In this document: positions 36,331-48,714 of the stretch, piece by piece
Layout of the letters: each line of letters opens with the position of its first letter
Position numbering within the stretch: position 1 is the first letter of the stretch
Assembly (NCBI RefSeq): GCF_018687715.1
Contig: NC_056754.1
Span: 11,007,501-11,071,500, forward strand
DNA length: 64,000 nucleotides
Direction: 5' to 3'
Source: Carya illinoinensis
Taxonomy: Eukaryota > Streptophyta > Magnoliopsida > Fagales > Juglandaceae
Made by a program: the position numbers and the translations under genes
Notes under the pieces: generated by a model
Database searches by the model: none
What the model saw: only the letters and a program-made list of their open reading frames with translations
What the model was told of the DNA's origin: nothing

Positions 36331-37896
36331 ATTTTCACCATTTTTATACGAGTTTGGATTTAAGCAACTTTTTCCGAATAGGCGATCTAGGAACTTTATT
36401 CCTAATTATTACATGACATCCACTTGCATTTAGGATAGCCTTTGTGCTACTTATTTTTGAGTAAGTCACTACGCGCCCATCAAACTTAACGCATTCTGTT
36501 CTCCATGCATGATTTGCTGGTAGATAATGTCGATGACCAATGAAACACAACTTTTGAGAATATTTTAACAACTCACTAGTAGTTTTTTTATTACACGTCG
36601 GACATGCTAACTTTCCTTTAGTTCTCCAGCCATAAAGATTCCCATATGCCGAAAAGTCATTTATCGTCTACATTACCATAGCATGCATTTGAAGAGATGT
36701 CAACGTGGATATATCATAATTTTTTACGCCTGTTTCCTATAACTCTTGCAGCTCTTCAATCAACGGCTGCATGAATACGTCAAGGTCATTCCCAGGTGAT
36801 CTCGGGCTAGAGATGAGTAAAGTTAACAAAAATTTGGTCGCTTTCATGCACCTTCATGGTGGAAGATTGTATGGAATCAACACTACAGGTCAAGTGGTAT
36901 AACTTGTACTCATATTCCCAAAAGGTGAATCCATCGTTTGTGAGTTCCAAGCGCACGTTCCAAACTTCTATCCCAAACTCTGGATATTGATTATTGAAAG
37001 ATTGCTACACTAGTGAGTCAATTGTGTGCCTCATAAATGCATCATTATTAACTCTTTTCTCCTTATGCCACTTCATATCATGAACTATTTTCTCACACAT
37101 ATAATCTTTGCAACTTAGGTCTGAATGGAAAATATCGCAACACCTTAACCAGCATGCTTTTCTTACCCTTCCACATCGACTCTCTGGATATAGGACATAC
37201 TTGTTTCTCCTCGTTTTCCTTCCAAAATAAAACACAATCATTCTTGCATGCATGGTACTCAAACCCTAATCCCTTTTTCAGCTATTTTGCTTCATTAAAG
37301 TTCTTTTACAATGCAGACTCTTCGAGAAGTACATTGTTAAATAAGTCTAAAATCATGTTTATTGCTTTCGTTGACATCCCACACAATGACTTAATTTGAA
37401 GCAACCGCACAATAAACGATATTTTGGAATGTTTTGTATAGCCTAGATAAAGCTCGCGCTTTGCATCTTCCCACATTGCAGAAAAAGTTTTAGAATAAGT
37501 CCCTCAGTCACTCAAGGCATTGTCGTCAACCTCATCCATAAACATCCCAGCTCCAATGTTACTCGACATCTCCTTCATCTCATCTCGCTCATAATTATCA
37601 TCCATGTGCCACAAATAATTCGGATGACCTAATAATCCATGCGCTGATTGTGCATACGGCTCACCATGCAGTATCCATAAAGTATACCTCAGATCAATAT
37701 CATTCATAAATATATGACTTTCAGCTTCATCCAACCCTATCGCACACAAATTTTTACAACTTCAACATTGACACTTAATGTAACCACGACTATTAGTAGA
37801 GGCTCTTGCAAAATCAATAAAGATTCTTACTCCACACGCATAGGGTACATAATCCTTTCCAAGTCTATCGCCTATATGCATCCAACTTTTGTCCAT

Positions 37897-38380
37897 TTCT
37901 AAAAACATCTATCTATTAGTAACATGTATATAGAAAATGCACATGCATGTCATGCTCCAATTCAAATTGCTCTTTCAATAAGGTAGTTGGTCTTATCCCA
38001 TTCGAGATTATATTATCCATATTGCACATATTCCCTCACTCTACTACTTTCCACGTCAGTAGAAATTTCGACAGAAACTTTCTATAATTCTCCAATATAC
38101 ATGTTCACATAGAGGGATTGTAACCCTACGAACAATATACCCAAAGAACAATAAAGGAAGATACCAAAACTTTATACTAAATGTGTTCAGTAGGAGTAAC
38201 AAGAATGTGTAATACAGATAATATAATCTCAAACTATCCACACTAGACAATTCAGGAATTAGTTTACACCTAAATGTACACTAATTTCCAAACAGGTTTA
38301 AGGTTATTTATGCAATGTCACACAATATCTTATAAAAAACATTACAAATAATATTTTCATATTGTTTGAATTAACATTTT
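37897..38380. other. Upstream region of TNP2, no gene recognised
   Basis: AT-rich sequence upstream of the TNP2 start codon, presumably its leader or promoter within the CACTA element. No clear motif was identified. Confidence 0.45.
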
Positions 38381-38690
38381 CAAACAAATATAATAGTGTT
38401 TTATTGTTAAACTAGAGCTTAGATAAAAGAATATGCTCACAAGCTACCTATCTTGTAGAGAAACGGTTGAGAATGATCTTGAAGAAATGTCTAAATTTAT
38501 GTTCAATTACTTAACTGTCACAAACTATTCGACCTTGACAACTCTCAAAGCTGGAGAGATCTTGAGAGTCAAGCAACTTGATAGACATTTCTTCAAGATA
38601 ATTCTCAAGCATTCTCTTCAAGACAGGAAGCATGTGAGCATATTTACAATATCTCTCCCTAGTTTAACAAAATAATACAATATTTGTTTG
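38381..38690. repeat. Hairpin-forming inverted repeat, about 310 bp
   Basis: The left arm (38381 to about 38503) and the right arm (about 38575 to 38690) are imperfect reverse complements. Both contain caaacaaatat, gttaaacta, atatgctcaca and atcttgaagaaatgtct. The loop is about 70 bp. It behaves like a foldback MITE nested in the CACTA element and could give a double-stranded transcript. The open frame across it is a by-product. Confidence 0.8.
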
Positions 38691-38961
38691 ACATTATTAT
38701 TATAGATAAAAAATAAAAATTATTGTTAATATATAATTGTTATTATATATAGAAAGTATTTGCTATAATATAATTGTTATTACTAATTGTTATTGTTAAT
38801 ATTTAATTGTTATTATATATATTAGATTATAATTGATATTTATTTATTTCTTATATAGTTTAATATACTATATACTAGATTATAATATACTTAGATACCA
38901 ACTACGTATACCAGGATATATAATATATAATATATTAACAGATAATAGAATAAATATTAAC

Positions 38962-40987
38962 TGTGACGCCCCCAAATCCCCACGCCTGAACACGGGGAAA
39001 TTGAGACGTCCGGATGGTGACAACCCGGGTCACCATCCCATGGACGGGTGTCGAGTGTGTGTGCAAGGCAACAGATGTGTACAGAGAAACACGCAGCGGA
39101 TAACGAAAGTCATAACTAAGTACCAGAATTTTTCTTAACGTAATACAAGCTGTTTAAAACGTACATAGATAAAATATTACAAAACACAAATACAGTTTTA
39201 ACAAATATAAAAGATAGCATCAGCAACCCGGAGGAGCCGCATCCTCGGGCTCAGCCTCCTCCTCTTCGTCCTCTAACTCTGCACCAAAAGCTACGGGACC
39301 ACGAATGGTACCGCAGGTAAGTAAAACCCAACCACTACCAGATAAAAACACATAAAACTCAAACAAGATGCATGAACCATGCCCAATGCACAAAGCCCAT
39401 AAAACACAAGTTTTCCACATACGCCAAAAACCCATTTGGCCCAAAAACACATCCTTTCCGAAAAACACGCCAAAAGTCACATTTGGCCGCCAAAAGTCCA
39501 TTTTGCCCAATATCTCGCCAGAAGTCCATCCGGCCCAATATCTCGCCAGAAGTCCATCTGGCCCACGCCAAAAGTCCCATTTGGCCTCATAAACCATTAT
39601 CTAATTTTAACCGTATGCACCATGACCTCCCCTAGGGGTCATCCGCACACCCTGGCTCCAGTGTCACACCGTAGAGTACCACCACGCATGTGACACCTAA
39701 CGAGCGATGCCCAGTTCCGCGCCCCGCGCGTGCGTAGCCAAGCATCCTCTAGCCCTCGCCAGCGAAGGGCCACGGAGTCGGTGAGTAGGGCGATGCCCGG
39801 TTCCGCGCCCGGCGCGTTCGTAACCAAGCATCCCCTAACCCCGCTCCCGTCATCGCTCTCGACAACTCAAGGGACATCACTCAGTTTATTCCGCTCCCGA
39901 GTGACCAAAGGAGCTCCACCGAGATAGTAAACCATCCCGGCTTGGGCTCGTGATACACACGCACCCGCAAAACCACTCACGCCAATACACAGGCTTTTCA
40001 CACAATTCCACAAACACACGTGCATGCACCATGTAATGCCATAACAATGCATAATAAAATAATCCAACAATCATAAATCAAATAAACAGGCAACTCCGTC
40101 CTCCATCCATCCGACCCCCGAAACTCCTCGGACTCAGTCCGGAATCAACAACCAACAACAGTAAATAATTGAATGAGCAATATATATTAAAATCTGAAAA
40201 TAGGGTTTGGAAAATACTTACAGCGCTATACGGTAATTTTAGAAAACAAGCGGCGTTGCAAACGGCGGAAAAACAGCAACATCACAGTGAAAATTCACTG
40301 TGGCCGTGGGTTGTGAAATACCCACTTTTGAACGGGGAAAAACTAGGACACGAGATTGATAGGGTATGGTCTAGGGATGGTTGTGAAGCTATTGGAAGTG
40401 ATGAACGGCCGTGGGTGGCGGCGGATCGGAGCCAAAACCGTGCGGCTTTGTTGGGCATTTTCCGGCCAAATGGCCGGCCGATTGGGGGTGAGCTTGGGTG
40501 GGGTGGTGCACCGGAGGGAGGGGAAGAGAATGGGACCGGTGGGGGGTCGATTGGTGGCCGGACGGCAGCGGTCTGGTAGAGAGAAGGGACACCGGCGTGA
40601 GGGAGAGGGAGGAGAGAGAGAGAGCACGGGGGGGGTTCGGACGAGCGGGAAGCAGGAAAAGAAAAAGAAAAAAAAAGAAAAATAAGAAAAGGAAAAGAAA
40701 AGAAAAAGAAAAGAAAAAGAAAAGAAAAAGAAAAGAAGAAAAAGAGAAAAAAGGAAAATGATGTGAAAAGAAATGAGGTCCAATCCTCACTCCGGGAAAA
40801 CGAAACAAACCGCCGAAAAGATTAAAACCACAAAACAACTAAAAGAAATAAAACACAACCTCAAATAAATTAAATTAAATAAAAACCAATTTTTAAAACG
40901 CAAATAAATTAAAATAAATAACTGATATATTAATTAAAATAAAAACAATTATTTCAGCGAAAATACACTTAAAAGCGGGTCATCACA
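38962..40987 (-). mobile_element. Solo LTR, 2.0 kb, same family as the gypsy element at 53596
   Basis: It begins tgtgacgcccccaaatcccc and ends aaaagcgggtcatcaca, flanked by TTAAC at 38957-38961 and 40988-40992. Blocks throughout match the LTRs of the 53596-62676 element (cgatgcccagttccgcgccc, gtgacacctaa, the purine-rich tract at 40630-40760), but divergence is higher. It has an extra region near 39480-39580 with two tandem copies of aatatctcgccagaagtcca. No internal coding region. The long frames in the purine tract are low-complexity artefacts. Confidence 0.9.
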
Positions 40988-41086
40988 TTAACAATCAAAT
41001 GTATGAAGTGCAGAAAATAAGGGCAAGCGGTACAACCGTCCTTGATGCATGAATAAAAGTAAAGAACAATATAAGATAAAATCAAC

Positions 41087-41092
41087 TTTATT
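41087..41092 (-). terminator. Polyadenylation signal of the pararetrovirus
   Basis: AATAAA on the minus strand about 165 bases downstream of the 35S-like TATA box. This spacing is typical of caulimovirids, where the signal lies within the terminally repeated part of the transcript. Confidence 0.55.
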
Positions 41093-41250
41093 GAAAACAT
41101 AATACTTACAAGGAGATTAGTTCTCAAATAATTGAAAGGCATGAGACATAGAAAGGAGTTTACAAGAGAGCGTATTTGAGAGTGACGAGAGAGTGAAGGA
41201 CTGGAAATGACTTCAGATGAACAATTTTGAATGTCTTTCCTCACTTAAAA

Positions 41251-41270
41251 ACTGTCTATTTATAGACACC
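41251..41270 (-). promoter_or_regulatory. 35S-like TATA box of the pararetrovirus
   Basis: Minus-strand ggtgtctataaatagacagt lies just after the last viral reading frame and before the polyadenylation signal, the position of the pregenomic promoter in caulimovirids. Transcription from it would run toward the solo LTR at 38962-40987. Confidence 0.6.
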
Positions 41271-41580
41271 AAAACAATACCTTACAATAATATTACTGAC
41301 ATGTACAGTGACTCCAATAACTCATACACAGTAAATAGGAGCTACATTTATTAAACATGGGTGACTAATGAGTAAATGGAAAGCTGGATTATTTTTGACT
41401 GACAGGCATCTTGAACAGTGTTCTAATAATGGACAAAAGGACAATAATCTTTTGGAATTACATAGTCTGAGGTTCATAATTTGCCAGTTCCAGTTCAAAC
41501 GGATTTTGAGAATCTATCATCTGCGATGAATAATATGGTGAGTTGTCATGAGAACGAGAGGTCTGTTGAGAGGGAGAGGC

Positions 41581-42788
41581 CTACTGTAGTGGCGATGATA
41601 CTGTCTGCTGTGCTGGAGATAATCTGACTTGATGGTCTTCTTCCTCATCACTGTCTGAGAGTTGTGACATTGACTCGACTAATTTTTTCAAATCTTTTTT
41701 ATTGGTAATTGTTACTAATTGAGTTTGAAATCTGCTTCTTTGAACAAGAACCTCAGGGGCCTTGGTAATCTTTGAGAACATTTTTACAATATGATCATAA
41801 TTGTACTTTTTCCACCATTTTACAGAGACTTGGCGGGCCAAGAACATAATGTTTTTGAGAGAATAATGAGATTTAATGACATATTCCCACTTCATGATCC
41901 AATTTAATTTAGTTTTAAGAAAGAAAATGAGAAGTGGTGGACAGTGTGATAATGAAAGTAGATAATCATTTTGTAATGTAAAAGCCTAAAGACTCTCCTG
42001 AGAGGTGAAAGGAGAATGAGAGATTCTGGTCCAAATTGATCCCACCATAATAGGAACCACCGTGACAGAGTTTTAATTTCTTGTAATTTATCAAAATGGA
42101 GAAACTAGGAATGGCGCAAATTCTTGTTTTGTCGTAAGAATGTTTTGTTCCATACTTGCTGATAATCATAGTAATCGAAATAAGGAGGATCATATGGCTA
42201 AGAAAATCTTCTTGTCAAATATGGGCTTTTTCCCCACTGTTATAGAGTAAGAACCTGTTTAATAATAACTTTATGGAATGCAATAATCGGAGTTGCAGGT
42301 GGAGAAGGCTGAGATTGCAGAGAACAGAAGATTTCAGAAATAATAATAGAATTTGTGTCTACTAAAATAAATTCATAAAAGTTCTGGGTCTTGATAATGT
42401 CTTGGGGAACATAATGTCAATCTAGTAATAGAAAAGCGTCAGGCAATTTTTGAAGTTTAGATAAATGCCATAATTCTGATTGAATAGGAAAGAGTGGATG
42501 TCAATGGGTTTTGAAGATAATGGGAGTTGCAGAGAGCTGAGACAATGGTGAAGGATTGATAATTTGAGAAGAAGAAGAACTAGAAGAAAAAATAGCTTTT
42601 GAGTATGTAGGTAATTTTGGAGAGGATAATAGTGAAAATGGATTATAGGATGACCTAATATTTTGTAGTAATGTCCCTAGTACTGTATAGGGTTTTGGCG
42701 TGATAGAAGGACAGGGTGAAGAATAAGGAGGAGAATGTGGTTTGGCATAAAATGATTTGGATTTCACTCTGGACTTTGAGGAAGACAT
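41581..42788 (-). pseudogene. Pararetrovirus ORF2-like, decayed
   Basis: It starts MSSSKSRVKSKSFYAKPHSP, a Ser/Pro-rich N-terminus, and continues over frames with YQQVWNKTFL, LQEIKTLSRWFLLWWDQFGP, a KWWKKYNYDHI stretch and an acidic Ser-rich end (LSDSDEEEDHQ). It follows RNase H, the position of ORF2 in Florendovirus-like genomes; the function of that product is unknown. Several stops and at least one frameshift are visible. Confidence 0.6.
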
Positions 42789-42819
42789 GATTTTCCCTGT
42801 AAGAATTATCGAGATAGAA

Positions 42820-44160
42820 AATCAGGAAGAGAATTAGAATCTCCTTTAATATGATCAATATCAAAATAAAAAATACTTAAAATAGCTTGTCATCTTGCAA
42901 AATTTTGTTTAGCAGCCAAGTTTTTAACATCTTTAATTAAAACTTCCTTGACTGATTTACAATCAATTCTAAGTAAAAACTTTTTATTCAAAAGATCATC
43001 TTGAAATGTAGAAATGCATAATACAATAACTAAAATTTCTTTTTTAATAGTACTATAATTTTTTTGAGCAGAATTCCAGCATCCTGAATGGAATCAAATA
43101 ATCTGTTCATTTTCATCTGATAATTTTTGTTTCAAAATTCCTCCATAACCAAGATCGGAGGCATCTGTTTCAATAATTTTAAAAGCATCAGGAGATGCGA
43201 GTCCTAAGTATCGTAATTTCTTAACATGATCCTTTATTTGTTTTATAATATTTGTATGTTCCTCTGTTCATGGAGGTGAATTCTCTTTTAATCTTTTGAA
43301 TAATAGTTTACATAACGGCCTAAGTGCTTGATAAAAATCAGCAACATAATTTAAACTTCCTAGTAATCTTTGTAATTGTTGCTTATCCTTTATTTCATCA
43401 GAGAATTTATTAGCAAATTCTATAGCCCTACTTATTGGAGTAATAGTTCCTTGATAAATGTCATGTCCAAGGAATCTAATCTTGTTTTGAAATAATTAAC
43501 TTTAGATGATGAAACTACTAATCCATTTTGTTTAATGATTTGGACAAAAATATTTAAATGTTTCAAATGTTGTTCAATTGATGAAGAGAATATTAATACA
43601 TCATCTATATAAACTATAGAAAAATGAATAAAAGGCGTAAATATTTCATTCATAATATTTTGAACTTCACTAGGAGCATTTTTTAATCCGAAAGGCATAA
43701 CATTCCATTCATAATGTCCAAATAGGATTCTAAATACAGTTTTGTATCTATCTTTTTCAGCAATCTGGATTTGGCAAAATCCGCTTTTCATATCAAATTT
43801 TGAAAATATAGTAGTAGCATAAAGTCAAGATAATAAATCTTTTTTATTAGGAATATGATATCTGATCTATTGTAAAATTTTATTTAAAGGCTTATAATTT
43901 ATGACTAATCTAGTAACACCTCTTTCCAATTCTGCTTGTTTTTGTATATAAAAAGCAGTACAACCCCATTGTGATTTGCTCTTTCTAATAAGTCATTTAG
44001 TTAATAAATCATTAATTTCTTGTTTATGAAATTCTAGTAATTCCTTATTCATTTGAATGGGCCTGGCTTTAGTAGAAATATTCTTTTCAGAAAATTCTTT
44101 TTTATAAGGTAATTCAACTATATGTTGTTTTCCACTCCAAAAAGCATTAGGTAAATTAGA
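42820..44160 (-). pseudogene. Pararetrovirus reverse transcriptase and RNase H, decayed
   Basis: The best block is 43791-43432, with KSGFCQIQIAEKDRYKT, GHYEWNVMPFGLKNAPSE and the active-site box VYIDDVLIFS (YxDD). Upstream pieces (ARPIQMNKELLEFHKQEIND, SQWGCTAFYIQKQAELERG, NYKPLNKILQ) are the fingers region. Downstream fragments resemble the RNase H (a DASDLGYGG-like stretch, an NSAQKNYSTIKKE-like stretch), now across frames. The enzyme copies pregenomic RNA in related viruses. Multiple stops; inactive. Confidence 0.85.
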
Positions 44161-44591
44161 ACATACTTATTGTTCAATTATATTTTTAAAATTATTAATT
44201 TTTGAATTAATAAAGGATCTTTTAATTGTTTTTCAATTCTTTTATATTTTAATTCTTGTTTTAAGAAATTTATTTATTTTTCTTTTCTTTTGATTTTAAC
44301 TTTTGTTAAAAAATTAATTTCTTTAGTTGATGAGGCTTCTTTTAAGGAATTAATTTCTCTTAAGACTGGAGGGAATAAAAATTTATATTGAATTTCTTTT
44401 CCTAATACTTTAATAGAAATTCCTTCTTCTGTTAGAGAGAAATAGTAAAGTAGAGTAAGAAATGAGTTTCCTAATATTACTCTGGTGTTGATATTTTTTA
44501 CTAGAATGAATGTTGTTTTAAAACAAATTCCACCATTATATATATGTGCATTTGATAATTTATAACTTATGTTTAATTTTGCTCCATTAGC

Positions 44592-44921
44592 TTAAGATAA
44601 TGTCTCATTTGTTTTTTCAAAATATTTAGAGGGTATTATCCCTTCTTGTATGCATTTTAGATCTGCACCTGTATCTAATAAAGCTATTGCAGAAAAAGAG
44701 AACTCTTCAGTAATAGAAATAGTTATTTCAGTATACCATTTTTGAAAATTCATCTTATTAAATATATTTATAAAATTATTTGATTCCTCTTTATTAATTT
44801 TTGCTGAGCTTTCTCCTTGTTCTTTTTTAGGAGTGTCATTATTTTTATCTATTTTTAATAATATAATTTCTTGTAATAATTGTTCATTATAAACTTTAAG
44901 TTTGGTATTGGAAGCTTTCAA
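44592..44921 (-). pseudogene. Pararetrovirus aspartic protease segment
   Basis: The frame holds the retropepsin signature ALLDTGADLKCIQEGIIP, preceded by a hydrophilic linker (KWYTEITISITEEFSFSAIA). In relatives this protease cleaves the polyprotein between capsid and reverse transcriptase, and it sits between them here. The frame ends early by a stop just after NETLS. Confidence 0.75.
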
Positions 44922-45272
44922 ATTTTTAATTTCTTTCTTTATTTCATTAATTTCTTACTGTAAATCCTTTAAAGTAATAGTTTGTTTTTCTGATTGGAAT
45001 CTATTTACTATTTCTAAAAAATCATATGATGAGGGGGTTGAATTAGGTTCAGAAGTTTTGGGATTAGTAAAAGTATCTTTTAATTTTTCTAAATATTCTT
45101 TTCTTTTCTGTGGATTATTAATTTTATCTATTAATTCTAATATAATATTTTCATGTAACGATAATACATTAATAGTTTTATTATAGATACAATTATTTTT
45201 ATCTAGACAATTACAAACATGAATCTCATCTTCTTCTGACTCGTTATCAGAAGATTGCTCTGAGAAACTTGA

Positions 45273-47130
45273 TTATTTTAATTGATAGATTTCATCTTCT
45301 TCTGAAGAGATTTCATCTTTTTCACTTGATTGTATAAAAATATTTAGTAATTTTTCTTTTACTTCTTTAGGTATAGCTAATTCATTAATTTCTTTTTTAA
45401 CCTTACAATTTGATGCATAATGTCCAACCTTTCCACATTTATAACATACAATTTGTTTTTTCTTTTTATTAAACTTTTTTGTACCATTTACTGGTTTATT
45501 ATATATTTGTTTTTCTTTTGGTTTTTTGTAAGGTTTTTTATATTTTCTTTTCTTAGTTAGATAAGTTTTATAAATTCTCTTTCCCTTTTTATGTCTTGTA
45601 GAATGAGCTAATAACGGAGAATAACCCGATTGTTCATAAAAGGTATCTAATTCTTTGTAGTAGATTTCTTTTCTTTTTCCATTTGCTTTTTTAATCTTAA
45701 GTTGTTGCACATAAACAGACCAGTTCCATTAATAGAAGATATTATATCTCCATATGTGAAATTAATAAAATCAATAGTACCATTTGATTTTACTAAAAAA
45801 TCTTGTACCGTTTGGGCGAAGTAATATGAAAGTCTGGCTATGAACTTTTCATTGCAGTATGGTTGTTGGCAGTCATCTCTAATCATAACTTTAGTTAGAA
45901 AGACATCTTTATACCATCTAAAATCGGATAATCTAGGGCATCTTAAATTGATTAATAAATCACTAGTTCTTTCTTTAAATTGAAAAGGATCACCTACAAA
46001 TGTTTTGTCAATATAAATATTAAAGTATTAACAGCATCGTCTATACGTTGACCATCTTCTGTCTTAATCTCTTGCATATTTTCATCATTTTTATAAGCAC
46101 TTAATATTCTTATTCTTTGTTCTTCTGTAAGATAATGATCCCACCAGCCTTTTAATTAGCCAGTGAAACCTGTAACTAGAACATGTGCTACCTGATGATC
46201 TGTCCTCCTACTAGCTTTATAAACATTAGCTACCATAATCATTTTTTGAAAATGATTTAATATTTCATACTTAGATAATCCATCTATATTTCATTCATAT
46301 AATGCATCTGGTGCAAAAAAAGATCTTACTATATGTTCTATTTCCTCGAATTGTATATCCGGAGGGGTAGGCTTTAGATACCAATTACGAGTAATAGAAG
46401 TATGTCTTGCAGATTTCTTAGGATAAAATTCCCTATTATGATTTTCTTTAATCTTGTTTATTTGTAATTCTTTGTATTGATTTTCAATATTATTAATTTC
46501 AGAATTAGATAAATCAGGTGAATCTGTTTTACTTAATATATTAATATGAGATTGTCTTGAAGTTGATGCATTATTATCAATATTTAATTTTTCTAATTTG
46601 TTAGAGATTTGTTCTAGTAAATCTTCTTTGGTCTTAGAAAAACTGGATTTTAAGTGAGCAGATATTTTATGGGGAATAAACAAAAGAATTTCTTTAATTT
46701 TTTTAGCAGGAGTTTTAATAAGGGATATTAAGTTTTCATCTCTTTCTAATTGTTTACTCATGGTTTTTAAATATAAATTAGTATAATTATTTTGTTGAAT
46801 TATATTATCAGTATTTTTAATTTTTAAAGGAGTTAACCTCTTTATTGGTGATGCTAATATTTGTGTATTTCTTTGATTATACTTAATAGTTTCGAAAAGA
46901 TGGTATTCTTCATAAATAATTTGATTATTCTCTATTCTAACCCATTGATTAGTAGTTCTATTTATAGTCGACAATTGATTTGATTTATATATTTCAAACC
47001 ATGTAAAGAAAGATATATTAATCTGTATACTTTCTAAATATTCATAGTATTTTATTTGGATATAATCTCTTTCTAAGTTTGAGAAAGTAGAGAAAAATGA
47101 AAGTCTTTTCTGTTTATTTTCTTCTTTCAT
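45273..47130 (-). pseudogene. Pararetrovirus capsid region with zinc knuckle, decayed
   Basis: Two main open blocks: 47130-46291 (279 residues, charged, with NWYLKPTPPDIQFEE near its end) and 45710-45273, with a Lys-rich tract followed by the CCHC zinc knuckle CYKCGKVGHYASNC and an acidic tail. Between them similarity drifts among frames. Capsid proteins of caulimovirids carry exactly this basic-plus-CCHC arrangement for RNA binding. Stops and shifts break the polyprotein. Confidence 0.75.
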
Positions 47131-47639
47131 ATAATCTTTTTAAGATATTTTTTATTAATTTTAAATTGTTCTTTACTCAGGGTAAATATTTGGGCGTTAT
47201 CTCCAACTACTTGTGAATATGTTGGAGAAGAAAGTTCTTTATTCTGATAGGGATTAAAAGAGGATGTTAAATCAGGGTAATTGACTAAATATACAGGTGT
47301 ATCAATAATATTTCCAGCAATAACTCCCCGAATTTGAGTATCTAGATTTTGAGATCTGATATCAAAATTTTGTGATTTATTTCCAGAGATTGAAGTGATT
47401 GCAGACCTATTATCAAAATTTTGTGACCTATTCCTGCTGATTGTTGATCGTGGTGTATGGTAACTGGAGGGTGCTGGAGAAGAATAATGAGAAAATGATA
47501 TCCTAAAAGGTTGAAAGGCAATTTGGACTGTTCCGTCCTGGTTTTTATCTATATAATCTAAATCATCTTTAAAATTATTTTCTACATTCAGTAATGAAAT
47601 AATATTTTCTAATTGCCATTTATTAGGAAGAGTAATCTA

Positions 47640-48440
47640 ATTCCAATAAATTTGTTTAGGAATTTGTGTGCTAGAATTTGGTGTACTAGATTGTAATAAT
47701 AATGTGTAGCCTTTTGGACTAGTAATGAGAGCATGTGGTTCTAATGTTGTTTTCATTAATTTATAATGGATCATATATACTACAGTTAAAGGATGTGATC
47801 CTTTCATCATATAATAGCCATTTGTTTTAATATTTAATGTTAAGGCATGTAGAATATTAATATCAAATAATGAAAGTGAATAATTAGAATAGTAGTTAAA
47901 ATATATTGGACCTTAAAATAGACTAGATTCAACCATGCCAAGTAATGAATCATGGAAATTATAATGTCTTCCAACCCTTAAACAAAGTAATACCGAAGCA
48001 TTTAGTCCATTTCTGGTAAGTGGTTTTACAACCACTTGTACCAATCCAATATGTATAAATGAATATTTCTGCTCCTAATGGTGTTTAATGGCTTCTTTTG
48101 TTAATAATTGTAATGATTCATAGTCATTATTTAGGCTAATAGTTTTCTCTCCTATTTTAATTGTATAATTTGTACGAAATGATAATTTTGAGAAGAAAGT
48201 TGATTGTTTATATATTTGATTTTTAGATACATTAGGAATTGTCCAATCTTGTAAATTTCTTTCTATGTCTATTATGCTATAATCTTCTTGATTTACATTT
48301 TCAGTTTCTAAATGTGTGTTGATAGTAGATGTTTCATGTTTGAATAAAGAATTCATTGAAACAGAATTTTTATGCAAAGATTTCCTATATAAAAGAAAAA
48401 TAAGTAGATTAAGATCTTGAGGGAACACCACCAGGACCAT
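47640..48440 (-). pseudogene. Pararetrovirus movement protein region, decayed
   Basis: It starts near 48365 with MNSLFKHETSTIN and includes TFFSKLSFRTNYTIKIGEK, then past an in-frame TAG (just below 48078) YSFIHIGLVQVVVKPLTRNG, LLCLRVGRHYNFHDSLLGMV and, after a TAA near 47915, ALTLNIKTNGYYMMKGSHPL. This is the 30K-type movement protein core (the GLVQV-like strand and LNIKT-GY motifs). Intact versions open plasmodesmata for cell-to-cell spread; this one cannot be made whole because of the two stops. Confidence 0.75.
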
Positions 48441-48516
48441 CCTTAAAACCTTCTTGGCAAGAACGGGCTAACCAACGGATTTTCATGGCTTACCATCACA
48501 AAATTCTCAATATATT

Positions 48517-48714
48517 CTATTTTCTTTTATGTAGGTTACCGTTGATAAAAATCTGGATCAACGAATTTTTACTCTTTTTTTTTTTTTTTAATAAAGCAAG
48601 AATACTTAGGTGATTTCTTAGACTTTTAATTTCAGATCTTAAAAAGTTACAATGATCTTCTAATTCTTCTATTGCAGTTTGCCTACTTCTATATACATGA
48701 TATCTTTCCATCAT
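48517..48714 (-). CDS. Small coiled-coil ORF upstream of the viral polyprotein
   Basis: A 65-codon frame with heptad-like AIEELEDHCNFLRSEIKSLR followed by a Lys-rich stretch. It lies just upstream of the movement-protein start in the pararetrovirus. It may be a leader ORF of the virus or chance; no relative was recognised with certainty. Confidence 0.35.
   Translation of the reverse strand: MMERYHVYRSRQTAIEELEDHCNFLRSEIKSLRNHLSILALLKKKKKSKNSLIQIFINGNLHKRK

Larger units (their letters stand above)
29380..37896 (-). pseudogene. TNP2-type CACTA transposase, decayed and interrupted
   Basis: It starts at ATG 37896 with MDKSWMHIGDRLGKDYVPYA (transposase-associated domain); in-frame TGA follows in the CQC-SCKN zinc-binding stretch. 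Downstream pieces, over several frames: KVLRYFPFRPKLQRLY (about 37160), CFIGHRHYLPANHAWR (about 36530), LNWTKCSIFFNLPYW and SLDVMYIEKNICDNILGTLM (about 35000-34850, transposase core), KFEQVFPPSFFYVMVHLAIH (DUF4218-like, about 34430), YPVEKYLGRLKRT-RNKAR (30820-30770), a DUF4216-like domain (FKCDLWDVSGG, HFTSVNTAF, DPFILACQATQIYYL; 30054-29554) and a Glu/Asp-rich tail near 29540-29380. A solo LTR (30814-34334) splits the gene inside the WMYPVEKY codons, and a further block (about 35280-36330) lacks TNP2 similarity. Many stops; certainly non-functional. Confidence 0.88.

Noticed and set aside
39220..40074. Several frames of 60-125 codons in the LTR (also 54189-54626 and 61214-61481)
   Set aside because: The same frames recur in all three LTR copies as part of the LTR sequence and match no gag or pol domain.
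40343..40838. Long Lys/Glu- or Phe/Ser-rich frames on both strands in the solo LTR (also 55042-55501 and 61963-62463)
   Set aside because: They fall in the purine-rich tracts of LTRs of one family, are open on both strands and have low complexity; the repeat explains them.
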